Below are positions 1 to 9,638 of a stretch of 64,000 nucleotides of DNA, one piece after another. The stretch's first letter is position 1; each line of letters opens with the position of its first letter. The position numbers and the translations under genes were made by a program. A model generated the notes under the pieces. That model was not told the DNA's origin, ran no database searches, and worked only from the letters and a program-made list of their open reading frames with translations. The DNA comes from Bradyrhizobium elkanii WSM2783 (GTDB lineage Bacteria; Pseudomonadota; Alphaproteobacteria; Rhizobiales; Xanthobacteraceae): positions 8,926 to 72,925 of the forward strand of contig NZ_AXAP01000024.1 of NCBI RefSeq assembly GCF_000472865.1. Reading direction: 5' to 3'.

Positions 1-60
1 GCCATCCACGTCTTGCGTCAAAGGAAGTGCTTGAATACTCGAGACAGGCTCGGGCATGAC
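1..60. repeat. Palindromic repeat family A, cut by window edge
   Basis: The end of an element also seen at 15262-15349 and 43162-43250: a 'gccatccacg' segment on the left and 'cgggcatgac' on the right. The left arm lies outside the window. It sits just downstream of the monooxygenase stop codon. Confidence 0.6.
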
Positions 61-72
61 GGTTGATAAAGC

Positions 73-1731
73 TCAGAACGCGGCCGCCCGCTGCTGGCGC
101 GCTGCGCCCGTCATCGCAAAGCCGTCATAGCCCTTCGCCGCGACCTCGTTGCAGATCTGCCGATAAGGCCCGACGCCGCCGATATAGGGCATGAAGATCC
201 GCGGCTTGCCGGGAATGTTGGCGCCCATGTACCACGAATTGGCCTGCGGATAGAGCGTGGTGTAGGCAACCTCGTTGACGTGCGTCACCCATTTGTCTTC
301 GGCCTCCCTTGTCGCCTCCATCGTGTCGAGTTCACGCTCTCGCATGTAGTCGAGGCAATCGCTGATCCAGTCGACATGCTGCTCAATCGAAACGATCATG
401 TTCGACAGCACGGACGGACTGCCGGGCCCGGTGATGATGAAGAGGTTCGGAAAACCGGCACTCATCAGGCCGAGATAGGTGCGCGGTCCCTCGGCCCATT
501 TCCGGTTCAGCGTCAGCCCGTCGCGGCCGCGAATGTCGATCTTTGCCACCGACCCGGTCATAGCGTCGAAGCCGGTCGCCAGCACCAGCGCATCGAGTTC
601 ATATTCGCATGCTGTGGTGCGCACGGCGCTTTCCGTGATCTCCTCGATCGGACTGCTCTTGATGTCAACCAGCGTCACGTTGGGCCGGTTGAAGGTCGCG
701 AAATAGTCGGTATCGACGCAGATGCGCTTGGAGCCGATCGGATGGCTGTTCGGCTGCAGCAGCTTCGCGGTCTCGGGGTCCTTGACGATCTCTGCGATCT
801 TCTCGCGCACGAAGTTTGCGGCGGTATCGTTGGCGGCCTGGTCCAGCGCCAGATTGTTGTAGGCCGACATGAACGTGAGTCCGCCCCGCTGCCAGCGCGC
901 CTCGTATTTGGCACGGCGCTCGTTGTCGCCATCATCGAGCGCGCCGCGATCGGGCAAGTCGGTATAGATGCCGTTGCGCGCCACTTCCCGCTCCACGCGC
1001 CGGATCTCCGGATAGTTCGCGCGAAACCATGCACGTTCCTCATCTAGCAGCTTGGCATTGCGCGCGGGGATCGAGAAATTCGCCGTGCGCTGGAACACGG
1101 TGAGATGGCCCGCCTGCTCGGCGATGACAGGTATCGACTGTATTCCGGATGAGCCGGTGCCGATCACGCCGACGCGCAGGCCCGTGAAATCCACCGGCTC
1201 GTGCGGCCAATGGCCGGTGTGATAGATTTGGCCCTTGAACCGATCGAGACCCTTGATGTCGGGCTTGCGCGCATTCGACAGGCAGCCGGTGGCAAGCACC
1301 ACGAATTTGGCGGTGACGGTCTTGCCGTCGGAGGTGGTCACCGACCAGAGCTTGCTGGTCTCGTCGAATGCGGCCGCATCGATGCGGGTGTCGAACTGGA
1401 TGTCACAACGCAGGTTGAAGTGGTCGGCGACATGGTTGGCGTATTGCAGAATCTCCGGCTGCGGCGCGTAGCGCTCGCTCCAGTCCCATTCCTGCTGCAG
1501 TTCCTCGCTGAATGAATAGGAATACTGCATGCTCTCGACGTCGCAGCGCGCGCCGGGATAGCGGTTCCAGTACCAGGTGCCGCCGACGCCGCTGCCCTGC
1601 TCGTACACTCGCGCGGTAAAGCCGAGACCGCGTAGCCGATGCAGCATGTACATGCCGGAGAAGCCGGCACCAACCACGACGACGTCGTAATGCGCGGCAG
1701 GGCCGCCGGAAGCGGATGGCGAAACGGACAT
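73..1731 (-). CDS. Flavin-containing Baeyer-Villiger-type monooxygenase
   Basis: Predicted FAD- and NADPH-dependent oxygenase of the cyclohexanone-monooxygenase type, inserting oxygen into ketones; the substrate is unknown. The 552-residue protein has an N-terminal FAD-binding GAGFSG (residues 21-26), the Baeyer-Villiger fingerprint FKGQIYHTGHWP (165-176) and a second Rossmann motif GTGSSG (191-196), in the family's usual order and length. The ATG at 1731 is chosen because the Rossmann strand follows about 15 residues later. The frame stays open upstream to 2151, but that part is non-conserved in appearance and would run into the divergent gene. It diverges from a nitronate monooxygenase gene. 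Confidence 0.88.
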   Translation of the reverse strand: MSVSPSASGGPAAHYDVVVVGAGFSGMYMLHRLRGLGFTARVYEQGSGVGGTWYWNRYPGARCDVESMQYSYSFSEELQQEWDWSERYAPQPEILQYANHVADHFNLRCDIQFDTRIDAAAFDETSKLWSVTTSDGKTVTAKFVVLATGCLSNARKPDIKGLDRFKGQIYHTGHWPHEPVDFTGLRVGVIGTGSSGIQSIPVIAEQAGHLTVFQRTANFSIPARNAKLLDEERAWFRANYPEIRRVEREVARNGIYTDLPDRGALDDGDNERRAKYEARWQRGGLTFMSAYNNLALDQAANDTAANFVREKIAEIVKDPETAKLLQPNSHPIGSKRICVDTDYFATFNRPNVTLVDIKSSPIEEITESAVRTTACEYELDALVLATGFDAMTGSVAKIDIRGRDGLTLNRKWAEGPRTYLGLMSAGFPNLFIITGPGSPSVLSNMIVSIEQHVDWISDCLDYMRERELDTMEATREAEDKWVTHVNEVAYTTLYPQANSWYMGANIPGKPRIFMPYIGGVGPYRQICNEVAAKGYDGFAMTGAARQQRAAAF

Positions 1732-1969
1732 GGACGCGGGCTCCCTTGAAGATTCTTTTCGTTGCCGGCCAGCATTCCCCGCGACGCGCCAAAGCGCAAG
1801 GGACAAAGCGCGAGTAGAAGGGAGCTGCATATTTTGCCTTACGGAATGCGTAGCAGCTGCACGCAAGTCGGCGAAAGCCGGTTGGCTTTCCTCTCCGCCA
1901 TGCGCTAGCCTGATCGTTATCAAAATAGAAAAGCAGCCTGAACCTGCCATCGGGAGAGAGAACGCAGCC

Positions 1970-3103
1970 ATGAAATCGCCGATCTGCGACATGCTGGGCA
2001 TCGAATTTCCCCTGCTCGCCTTCAGCCATTGCCGCGACGTGGTCGCAGCGGTCAGCCGCGCCGGCGGATTTGGCGTGCTGGGCGCGACCGTGCATTCGCC
2101 TGAGAGCATCGAGCAGGAACTGAAATGGATCGACGACCACGTCGACGGCAAACCCTATGGGCTCGACGTGCTGATCCCCGAGAACATCTCGACCGCCGGC
2201 GAGAAGAACGTCACCTGGAAGAGCCTGGAACAGCGTATCTCGCCTGAGCATCGCGACTTCACCCGCAATCTCCTGAAGAAATACGGCGTCGAGCTGACGA
2301 CGACCGATGTCGCCGACAACCAGCCGCAGCCGTTCGACGCACAGCGCGCGCTCGAAGTGCTGGACGTCTCCTTCAAGCATCCGATCAGGCTGATCGCGAA
2401 CGCGCTGGGCGTACCGCCGCAGGAGATGATCGACATGGGCCGCAAGCACGGCGTGCCGGTCGCGGCGCTCGTCGGCGCCAAGGAGCACGCGCTGCGCCAG
2501 GTCGCGGCCGGTGTCGACATCCTCGTCGTGCAGGGCACCGAGGCCGGTGGCCACTGCGGCGAAGTCTCGACCATGGTGCTGGTGCCGGAGGTCATCAAGG
2601 CGATCAAGCCGATCCGCGATGTGCCCGTATTGGCCGCGGGCGGTATCATGACCGGGCGCCAGATGGCGGCCGCGATGGCCATGGGCGCCGCCGGCGTCTG
2701 GACCGGCTCGGTGTGGCTCGCGACCGTGGAATCCGAGACCACGGAAACCTTCCGTGAGAAGATGATCGCGGCCTCCTCGCGCGACGCGGTGCGTTCGAAG
2801 GGCCGCACCGGCAAGCCGGCACGGCAGCTGCGCTCGGTCTGGACCGACGCCTGGGACCGCTCACCCGACAGCCCCGGCACGCTGCCGATGCCGCTGCAGA
2901 GCATCATCAGCCGCGACGCCTTCAACTCGATCGACCGCTCCGCGGCGGCCGGCAACGAGAAGGCGCGCGACCTCGTGAGCTATTTCGTCGGCCAGGGCGT
3001 CGGCCTGATCGACAGCGTGAAATCGGCAGGCGCTGTGGTACAGGAATTCAAGGAAGATTTCATCGAGGCGGTCGAACACATGAATGCGCTGGTGGCGGAA
3101 TAG
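1970..3103 (+). CDS. Nitronate monooxygenase (2-nitropropane dioxygenase family)
   Basis: Predicted FMN-dependent TIM-barrel enzyme that oxidises nitronates such as propionate-3-nitronate. The 377-residue protein has the family signature GTEAGGH, with the likely catalytic His195, followed by a phosphate-binding region (AAGGIMTGRQ) typical of the FMN site. The ATG at 1970 follows the purine-rich stretch 'gggagagag' about 10 bases upstream. The same frame is open further upstream but reads through the promoter region shared with the divergent monooxygenase. A family B repeat follows within 4 bases of the stop codon. Some relatives act as enoyl reductases, so the substrate is uncertain. Confidence 0.88.
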   Translation: MKSPICDMLGIEFPLLAFSHCRDVVAAVSRAGGFGVLGATVHSPESIEQELKWIDDHVDGKPYGLDVLIPENISTAGEKNVTWKSLEQRISPEHRDFTRNLLKKYGVELTTTDVADNQPQPFDAQRALEVLDVSFKHPIRLIANALGVPPQEMIDMGRKHGVPVAALVGAKEHALRQVAAGVDILVVQGTEAGGHCGEVSTMVLVPEVIKAIKPIRDVPVLAAGGIMTGRQMAAAMAMGAAGVWTGSVWLATVESETTETFREKMIAASSRDAVRSKGRTGKPARQLRSVWTDAWDRSPDSPGTLPMPLQSIISRDAFNSIDRSAAAGNEKARDLVSYFVGQGVGLIDSVKSAGAVVQEFKEDFIEAVEHMNALVAE

Positions 3104-3106
3104 CGG

Positions 3107-3191
3107 CGTCATTGCGAGGAGCGCAAGCGACGAAGCAATCCACGCCTCCGCAAGCTCAGAGATGGATTGCTTCGCTTCGCTCGCAATGACG
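3107..3191. repeat. Palindromic repeat family B, copy 1
   Basis: Starts 'cgtcattgcgag', ends 'ctcgcaatgacg'; inner arms 'gaagcaatcca' and 'tggattgcttcg'. Fills the gap between the nitronate monooxygenase and the thiolase-like gene. Confidence 0.85.
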
Positions 3192-3246
3192 GGTAAAATG
3201 GCCGGCGAGCCCAATGTCCGAAAGTGAACCAAGAAGACAAGAAGAA

Positions 3247-4758
3247 ATGTCCAATAGCATCCCCGAAGACCGCATCCCAGTCATCGTCGGCGTCGGCGAG
3301 ATCGTCGATCGTCCCAAGGACATCGCTGCAGGCCTCGAGCCTCTCGCGCTTCTCGAAGAAGCGCTCAAGCGCGCGGAAGCCGACAGCGGGGCCAAGCTGC
3401 TCCACGACGTCCAGTCGCTCGACGTCGTCAATTTCCTGAGCTGGCGCTATCGCGATCCGGAAAAACAGCTTGCCGAACGGCTCGGCATCAAGCCGGCGCA
3501 TCTCTATTACGGCCCGGTCGGGGGCGAGAGCCCGATCCGCTATCTGCATGAAGCGGCGCAGCGGATCGCGCGCGGCGAATGCAGCGTGGCGGCGGTCTGC
3601 GGCGCCGAGGCGCAGTCGACCGCGACCAAGGCGGATCGCGGCGGCATCGCCCTGCCCTGGACGCCGTTTGCCCATGATGTCGAGGAGCCGAAGCGCGGCG
3701 CGGCATTCCAGAAGCCGCTGGCGGTGAAGCTCGGCGTGTTCAGGCCGATCACGGTCTATCCGCTCTATGAGTCCGCAACGTCAGCGCATTGGGACCAGAC
3801 GCCACGCGAGGCGCTCGCCGAGTCCGGCGAGCTGTGGTCGACCTATGCAAGCGTCGCGGCTTCGAACCCGAATTCGTGGCTGAAGAAGCGCTTCACGCCG
3901 GAGGAGATCACCACGCCGACGCCGGAGAACCGGCTGATCGCCTGGCCCTACACCAAGCTGATGGTGGCCAATCCGACCGTGAACATGGGCGGCGCGCTGC
4001 TGCTCACCAGCCTCGCCAAGGCGCGCGCGGCCGGAATTCCCGAGGACCGGCTGGTCTATCCGCTCGGCGGTGCGTCGGCGGAAGAACCGCGCGACTATCT
4101 CGTGCGCGACCAGTTCTTCGAAAGCCACGCGCAGAATGCGGTGCTGAAAGCGGTGATGGACCTGGTCGAGGGCGACGGCAGCAAGTTCGACGCGATCGAG
4201 CTCTATAGCTGCTTCCCCTGCGTGCCCAAGATGGCGCGACGCACGCTCGGCCTCGGCCCTGACGTGCAGCCGACCGTCACCGGCGGGCTCACCTTCTTCG
4301 GCGCGCCGCTCAACACCTACATGACACACGCCGCCTGCGCGATGGTGCGCAAGCTCCGCGATGGCGCCAAGCTCGGCCTGCTCTACGGCCAGGGCGGCTT
4401 TGTCACCAAGCATCATGGCCTGGTGCTGTCGCGCGAGGCACCGAAGACGACGCTCAAGCAGGATACCAGCGTGCAGGCGGAAGCGGATCGCAACCGCCGC
4501 ACGGTGCCGGAGTTCATCGCCGAGGCCAGCGGCAAGGGCAAGGTCGAAAGCTTCACCGTGATCTATCGCGGCAATGGCGAGGTCGAGCACGGCGTCGTCA
4601 TGTTGCGCACCGAAGACGACCGCCGCACGCTCGGCCGCGTGCCGGCGAGCGATGCGACGACGTTAGCGCATCTGCTCGGCATGGAGCGCACGCCAGTCGG
4701 CACCACAGGTGACATCGTGATGGCCGATGACGGCGTGCCAGAGTGGCGGGTGGTGTAG
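3247..4758 (+). CDS. Thiolase-fold protein (acetyl-CoA acetyltransferase-like), nucleophile Cys missing
   Basis: The 503-residue protein resembles the SCP2-thiolase/acetyl-CoA acetyltransferase superfamily (IPVIVGVGE start, 'AVCGAEAQ', 'NMGGALLL', late 'MTHAACAM'). Where classical thiolases have the acyl-accepting Cys in a CxSG motif, this protein has GGES with Gly93 at the Cys position, counted back from the conserved helix AAQRI. Ordinary thiolase activity is therefore doubtful; it may bind CoA thioesters or act with a partner. The ATG at 3247 is preferred over the in-frame ATG at 3214 because a purine-rich stretch (aagacaagaagaa) precedes it. Fatty-acid or ketone catabolism is possible given the neighbours. 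Confidence 0.75.
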   Translation: MSNSIPEDRIPVIVGVGEIVDRPKDIAAGLEPLALLEEALKRAEADSGAKLLHDVQSLDVVNFLSWRYRDPEKQLAERLGIKPAHLYYGPVGGESPIRYLHEAAQRIARGECSVAAVCGAEAQSTATKADRGGIALPWTPFAHDVEEPKRGAAFQKPLAVKLGVFRPITVYPLYESATSAHWDQTPREALAESGELWSTYASVAASNPNSWLKKRFTPEEITTPTPENRLIAWPYTKLMVANPTVNMGGALLLTSLAKARAAGIPEDRLVYPLGGASAEEPRDYLVRDQFFESHAQNAVLKAVMDLVEGDGSKFDAIELYSCFPCVPKMARRTLGLGPDVQPTVTGGLTFFGAPLNTYMTHAACAMVRKLRDGAKLGLLYGQGGFVTKHHGLVLSREAPKTTLKQDTSVQAEADRNRRTVPEFIAEASGKGKVESFTVIYRGNGEVEHGVVMLRTEDDRRTLGRVPASDATTLAHLLGMERTPVGTTGDIVMADDGVPEWRVV

Positions 4759-4782
4759 ATCGCGGAAATCGTAGGAAAATTC

Positions 4783-4863
4783 GTAGGGTGGGCAAAGCAC
4801 AGCGTGCCCACCCTCCACGTTCGGTGCAAGGAAAGGTGGGCACGCTGCGCTTTGCCCACCCTA
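4783..4863. repeat. Palindromic repeat family E, copy 1
   Basis: Inverted repeat 'gtagggtgggcaaagc' ... 'gctttgcccaccctac' with nested arms 'gtgcccacc' and 'ggtgggcac'. Together with the next repeat it occupies nearly all of the 311-base gap between the thiolase-like gene and the efflux adaptor gene, where no coding region is visible. Confidence 0.85.
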
Positions 4864-4873
4864 CAATCCTCTT

Positions 4874-5025
4874 CCCTTCTCCCCTTGTGGGAGAAGGTGG
4901 CGCGCATGCAATGCGCGACGGATGAGGGGTTGTCTCCGCGAGCGATTGTGCTTGTGGAGAGAACCCCTCACCCAAGCGAGTCCGTTGCTGGCAACGACGC
5001 AGCCCTCTCCCACAAGGGGAGAGGG
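4874..5025. repeat. Palindromic repeat family D, copy 1
   Basis: Outer arms 'ccttctccccttgtgggag' and 'ctcccacaaggggagag', inner arms 'gatgaggggtt' and 'aacccctcac'. Related to the element at 31320-31447. Confidence 0.8.
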
Positions 5026-5069
5026 CGCAGCAATCGGCTTCGGCGCAATCTCGTAAGGGAGCGCCTCCC

Positions 5070-6266
5070 CTACCCCTTCACGTCCTGCTTTTCGGAGGCC
5101 GTGGTCGGCTTCTTCGCGCCGCCGCCGACCACGCGGACCTGGTCGCCGTCGTTGATGCCGTCGGGCGGGGCGATGATGATGCGGTCGTCGGCGGTGAGGC
5201 CGGAGGCGATCTCGATCTCCTTGCCGAGGTCGCGGGCGATCGTCACCTTCTTGAACAGGATCTTGTCATCGGCGCCGACGGTCGCAACGCGCAGGCCGTT
5301 GCTGTCGAAGATCAGCGCGCTGGCGGGGATGTGCAGCGGAATGGTGTCGCGCTGTAACGTCAGCTTCACATTGGCATAACCGCCGGGCATCAACTCGCCG
5401 CTGGAGTTGTCCAGCGCGAGTTGCATGCGCGTCGTTCCCGAGCTGACATCGACCGCCTGCGAGGACGTTTCCACGGTCGCCGTAAAGGTGCGGTTCGGAT
5501 ATTCCGGCAGCGTGATGACAGCCTTGGCGCCCATCTTGATCGACGGCACGAAGTTCTGCGGCACGTTCACATAGACGCGCAGCTTGGAGATGTCGGAGAC
5601 GATGAACATCGCCGGGCCCGCGCCGCCGCCGGCATTGATCAGCGCGCCGACATCGGTGTTGCGCTCGGTGACGACGCCGTCGAAGGGGGCGGTGATCTTC
5701 TTGTAGCCGGCAAGCGCTTCCAGCCGTTCGACATTGGCCTGACCGGAATTGACGGCGGCCTTCTTGTTGGAGAGATCGGCGGTGCGCTCGTCGATTTCCT
5801 GCATCGAGACGAAGTTCGAGGCAAGCAGCGACCGCCGCCGGGTCAGCGTCGCTTCCGACAGTTTGGCGCTGGCCTGCTGGCTCGCGAGATCGGCCCTGGC
5901 CTGCAGCAATTGCTGGTCGAGGTCGGGCGCCTCGATTTCGGCGATCACCTGCCCGGCCCTGACGCGGGCGCCGATGTCGACGCTCCAGCTCTTCAGGTAA
6001 CCGGACACGCGCGCGAAGATCGGGGCGCGGTAATAGGCTTCCAGCCGGCCCGGCAGGTCGATCGTGGGGTTGAGCACCTTGGCGCTGGGCGGCGCCACCG
6101 CAACACTCGGAATGGCCTGATTCTCGGTCCATTCCTTCAGCTTGGTGCCCTGCTCCTCGCGGGCACGGATGCCGGTGATGACGACGAGGACCAGGCCGAC
6201 ACCGGCGGCAAGCCCGAAAATGCCCAGCTTCCAGCGCGAGACCGGCGGGCGTTGGTCAGTGGGCAT
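5070..6266 (-). CDS. RND efflux periplasmic adaptor subunit (HlyD/MFP family)
   Basis: Membrane-fusion protein that links an inner-membrane RND pump to an outer-membrane channel. The 398-residue protein has one N-terminal membrane anchor (about residues 14-34), a lipoyl/hairpin region with heptad-like Ala/Gln/Leu repeats (about 100-190), then a beta-barrel part ('PFDGVVTERNTDVGALI') and a C-terminal proximal domain. The ATG at 6266 overlaps the 3' end of the upstream permease gene by 11 bases, which indicates translational coupling. In most RND operons the adaptor gene comes first; here it follows the permease. No outer-membrane factor gene is adjacent. Confidence 0.9.
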   Translation of the reverse strand: MPTDQRPPVSRWKLGIFGLAAGVGLVLVVITGIRAREEQGTKLKEWTENQAIPSVAVAPPSAKVLNPTIDLPGRLEAYYRAPIFARVSGYLKSWSVDIGARVRAGQVIAEIEAPDLDQQLLQARADLASQQASAKLSEATLTRRRSLLASNFVSMQEIDERTADLSNKKAAVNSGQANVERLEALAGYKKITAPFDGVVTERNTDVGALINAGGGAGPAMFIVSDISKLRVYVNVPQNFVPSIKMGAKAVITLPEYPNRTFTATVETSSQAVDVSSGTTRMQLALDNSSGELMPGGYANVKLTLQRDTIPLHIPASALIFDSNGLRVATVGADDKILFKKVTIARDLGKEIEIASGLTADDRIIIAPPDGINDGDQVRVVGGGAKKPTTASEKQDVKG

Positions 6267-9200
6267 GCGACATCTCCGGTGCGGCGGCGGCGCTGGCGCC
6301 TTGCTTCTTGTGTACCATACTAAAGACGACGGGAACAAACATGAGTGTGGCGAACGTTGCAAAGATCAGGCCGCCGATCACGGCGCGGCCGAGCGGGGCG
6401 TTCTGCTCGCCGCCCTCGCCCAAGCCGAGCGCCATCGGCGCCATGCCGATGATCATGGCCAGCGCCGTCATCAGCACCGGGCGGAAACGGACGAAACCGG
6501 CCTCGAGCGCGGCGGCAATGGGATCGCCGAGCTGCTCGTAGCGCTCGCGGGCGAAGCTGATGACCAGGACGCTGTTGGCGGTGGCAACACCCATGCACAT
6601 GATCGCGCCGGTCAGCGCCGGCACCGACAGCGTGGTCTCGGTGGTGAACAGCATCCAGACGATGCCGGCGAGCGCTGCCGGCAGCGCGGTGATGATCACG
6701 AACGGATCGGACCAGGACTGGAAGTTCACGACGATCAGGAGATAGATCAGCACGACGGCGCCGAGCAGGCCGAACAACAGGCCGGAGAACGCACTGTTCA
6801 TGGTCTGCACCTGGCCGAGCAGCACCACCGAGCTTCCCTTCGGCACGTCCTTTGCGGTCTCGGCGATCAGCGCCCGCACGTCGGTGGCAACGGCGCCAAG
6901 GTCGCGGCCCTGCGTCGTGGCGTAGATCTGCACCATGGACTGGATGTCGTATTGGGAAACGACCGCGCTCGAGGTCGAGCGCGTGATGTCGGCAATGCCG
7001 CCGAGGATCGGCGACTGCGGATTGCCGGTCGCGGTGATCGGCAGCGTCTGCAAGGCGCTCAGCGAGTCGATCTGGTATTGCGGCGTCTGCATCACGATCG
7101 AATAGGACACGCCGTTATCCGGATTGAGATAATAGGTCGGCGCGACCTGCGAGCTGCCGGCGAGATTGACGACGAGGCTGTTGGTGACGTCGCGCTCGGT
7201 CAGCCCGACATATTGCGCGCGGGTGCGGTCGACATCGATATTGAAGGTCGGGTTGTTTGGCGATTGCTGGATGCGCGCGTCGGCAATGCCGGGAATGCGA
7301 CGGATCCGGCTCAGCAGCTTGTTGGCATAAGCGAAATTGGCATCGAGATTGGCGCCGCGGATCTGCAGGTCGATCGGCGCCGGCGCACCGAAGTTCAGGA
7401 TCTGGCTGACGATATCGGCAGGCAGGAACGAGAAGCTGATGCCGGGGAACATCCGCGGCAGTTGCTCGCGTAGCACCTGGACATATTGCTCGGTCGGCCT
7501 GTGGCCTTCCTTCAGCTTGACCTGGATGTCGCCATCCTGCGGGCCGATCACGCCGGTGTTGTTGTAGGTCATGTTGATGCCGGAGATCGGCATGCCGATA
7601 TTGTCGGCCAGCGTGTCGATCTCCTCCGGCGGGATGATCTTGCGGATCGCCTTCTGCACCTCGGCGAGCTGGTTGGCAGTCTCCTCGACGCGGGTGCCGA
7701 CCTGGGTGCGGACGTGCATCAGGATGTTGCCGGCGTCGACCGACGGAAAGAAGTTGCGGCCGAGGAAGGGCACCAGCAGCATGGACACCGCGACGAAGCC
7801 GAGGAAACAGCTGACGAAGATGGCACGGTGTCCGAGCGCCATCGCCAGCATGTCGCGATAGGCGCGGCGGATGCGCTCGAACCGCGCCTCGAAGCCGCGC
7901 TGGAACAGCTTGAACGGATTGCGCGTCGGCGGCAGCCCGCCCTCGTGATGCACATGGGGCTGCAGCAGATATTTCGCCATTGTCGGCACCAGCGTGCGCG
8001 ACAGGATGAACGACCAGATCATCGCGAACATCACCGCTTCCGCCATTGGCACGAACAGGAAGCGCGCAACGCCGGTCAGGAAGAACATCGGCACGAACAC
8101 GATGCAGATGCAGAGCAGCGAGACGAATGCCGGCGTGACGATCTGGTTGGCGCCGTCGAGAATCGACTGTTCGACCGGCTTGCCCTGCTCCAGATGGTAA
8201 TTGATGTTCTCGATCGTCACGGTGGCGTCATCGACGAGGATGCCGACCGCGAGCGCCAATCCGCCGAGCGTCATGATGTTGAGCGTCTCGCCGATCGCCG
8301 ACAGCATGATGATGGCGCCGAGAACCGACAGCGGGATCGAGACCGCGATGATGATCGTCGACCGCCAGCTCCCGAGGAACAGCAAGATCATCACGCTGGT
8401 GAGCAATGCAGCAATGACGCCTTCGAAGGCGACGCCGGTGATGGCGCCGCGGACGAACACCGACTGATCGCCGATGAAGCCGATCTTCAGCGCGTCCGGA
8501 AGCTGGTCCTTGACGTCGATCACCTTCTGCTTGATGCCGGCGATGATATCGAGCGTCGAGATCGCGCCCGCCTTGAGCACCATCATCAGCACCGAGCGGT
8601 TGCCGTCGACATGGACGATGTTGGTCTGCGGCGGGTTGCCGTCGCGGACGGTGGCGACATCCCGAACATAGACCATGGCGCCGTTGACGGTCCTGATCGG
8701 CAGATTGCCGAGATCCTCCATCTTCAGCGGCGAGTTGTTGAGCTGGATGTTGTATTCGAACTGGCCGATCTTCTGCGTGCCGACTGGCGTGATCAGATTT
8801 TGTGCAGCCAGCGCATTGGCCACGTCCTGCCCCGACAGGCCGCGCGCCTGCAGCGCCGTGGAGTTGAGGTCGATCTGCACCTGACGCTGCTTGCCGCCGA
8901 ACGGGTAGGGTATGGCTGCGCCCGGCACGGTGACGAGCGGCGTGCGGAGCTGGTTGATGCCGATATCGGCGAGGTTCTGCTCGGTCAGCCCCTCACCTGA
9001 CAACGCGACTTGGATGATCGGTACCGTGGAGGCGCTGTAGTTCAGGATCAAAGGCGGTGTCGCGCCCGGCGGCATCTGCTTCAAAAGCGTCTGCGAGATC
9101 GCCGTGACCTGGGCGTTGGCGGTACGGATGTCGACATTCGGCTGGAAGAAAATCTTGATGATGCCGAAGCCGTTGTAGGAATTGGCGACGATATGCTCGA

Positions 9201-9435
9201 TATCGTTGACGGTGGTGGTCAGCGCGCGCTGAAATGGCGTGGTGATGCGCCCGGACATCTGGTCCGGCGGCAGGCCAGTGTACTGCCAGACCACCCCGAT
9301 CACGGGGATGCGGATGTCGGGAAAGATATCGGTGGGCGTGCGCAGCGCGGCGAGCGGTCCGACAATGAGGAGCAGCAGCGCGAGCACGACAAACGTATAC
9401 GGCCGGCTCAGCGCGATACGGACCAGTGCAACCAT
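6256..9435 (-). CDS. RND family efflux permease subunit
   Basis: Inner-membrane proton-driven exporter of the AcrB/MdtB type, 1059 residues, about the normal length. The N-terminal membrane helix follows the start (ALSRPYTFVVLALLLLIVG). The adjacent Asp402-Asp403 pair in the fourth membrane helix (GILVDDATVTIEN) is the known proton-relay signature. The duplicated architecture is visible: large periplasmic loops after helix 1 and after helix 7 (about residue 560 on), and a late helix cluster near residues 880-1040. The ATG at 9435 is chosen because the first transmembrane helix begins 8 residues later. The substrate is not evident; drugs, lipids or solvents are all possible. Confidence 0.92.
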   Translation of the reverse strand: MVALVRIALSRPYTFVVLALLLLIVGPLAALRTPTDIFPDIRIPVIGVVWQYTGLPPDQMSGRITTPFQRALTTTVNDIEHIVANSYNGFGIIKIFFQPNVDIRTANAQVTAISQTLLKQMPPGATPPLILNYSASTVPIIQVALSGEGLTEQNLADIGINQLRTPLVTVPGAAIPYPFGGKQRQVQIDLNSTALQARGLSGQDVANALAAQNLITPVGTQKIGQFEYNIQLNNSPLKMEDLGNLPIRTVNGAMVYVRDVATVRDGNPPQTNIVHVDGNRSVLMMVLKAGAISTLDIIAGIKQKVIDVKDQLPDALKIGFIGDQSVFVRGAITGVAFEGVIAALLTSVMILLFLGSWRSTIIIAVSIPLSVLGAIIMLSAIGETLNIMTLGGLALAVGILVDDATVTIENINYHLEQGKPVEQSILDGANQIVTPAFVSLLCICIVFVPMFFLTGVARFLFVPMAEAVMFAMIWSFILSRTLVPTMAKYLLQPHVHHEGGLPPTRNPFKLFQRGFEARFERIRRAYRDMLAMALGHRAIFVSCFLGFVAVSMLLVPFLGRNFFPSVDAGNILMHVRTQVGTRVEETANQLAEVQKAIRKIIPPEEIDTLADNIGMPISGINMTYNNTGVIGPQDGDIQVKLKEGHRPTEQYVQVLREQLPRMFPGISFSFLPADIVSQILNFGAPAPIDLQIRGANLDANFAYANKLLSRIRRIPGIADARIQQSPNNPTFNIDVDRTRAQYVGLTERDVTNSLVVNLAGSSQVAPTYYLNPDNGVSYSIVMQTPQYQIDSLSALQTLPITATGNPQSPILGGIADITRSTSSAVVSQYDIQSMVQIYATTQGRDLGAVATDVRALIAETAKDVPKGSSVVLLGQVQTMNSAFSGLLFGLLGAVVLIYLLIVVNFQSWSDPFVIITALPAALAGIVWMLFTTETTLSVPALTGAIMCMGVATANSVLVISFARERYEQLGDPIAAALEAGFVRFRPVLMTALAMIIGMAPMALGLGEGGEQNAPLGRAVIGGLIFATFATLMFVPVVFSMVHKKQGASAAAAPEMSHAH

Positions 9436-9588
9436 TGACGAGTTATTCCCCGGAACCCGTAAAATGTACGGGGGATTGGCGCCCCTACAGGCCAATTCAC
9501 TTGCGTCGATCTAGCGAAAAACGGGCCAAAAGCCAACTTTACGCGACGCAATCCGCGTTCACATCCTCGACATAGCTGCCGGGCCGGA

Positions 9589-9614
9589 CCGGCCGCGGGG
9601 TGAACCGCGGCCGG
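9589..9614 (-). terminator. GC-rich hairpin downstream of chemoreceptor gene
   Basis: Perfect 10-bp stem (ccggccgcgg / ccgcggccgg) with a 6-base loop, beginning 24 bases after the chemoreceptor stop codon. No T-run follows it on the minus strand, so factor-independent termination is only a possibility. Confidence 0.35.
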
Positions 9615-9638
9615 GAATTATCGCAACTAATTAAGTAA

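Noticed and set aside
1732-1969. Reading the monooxygenase or nitronate monooxygenase further upstream
   Set aside because: Both frames stay open across the divergent spacer, but the extra residues look non-coding and would leave no promoter region.
7486-9000. 504-codon frame antisense to the RND permease
   Set aside because: Asp/His/Arg-rich shadow of the permease; no domain recognised.
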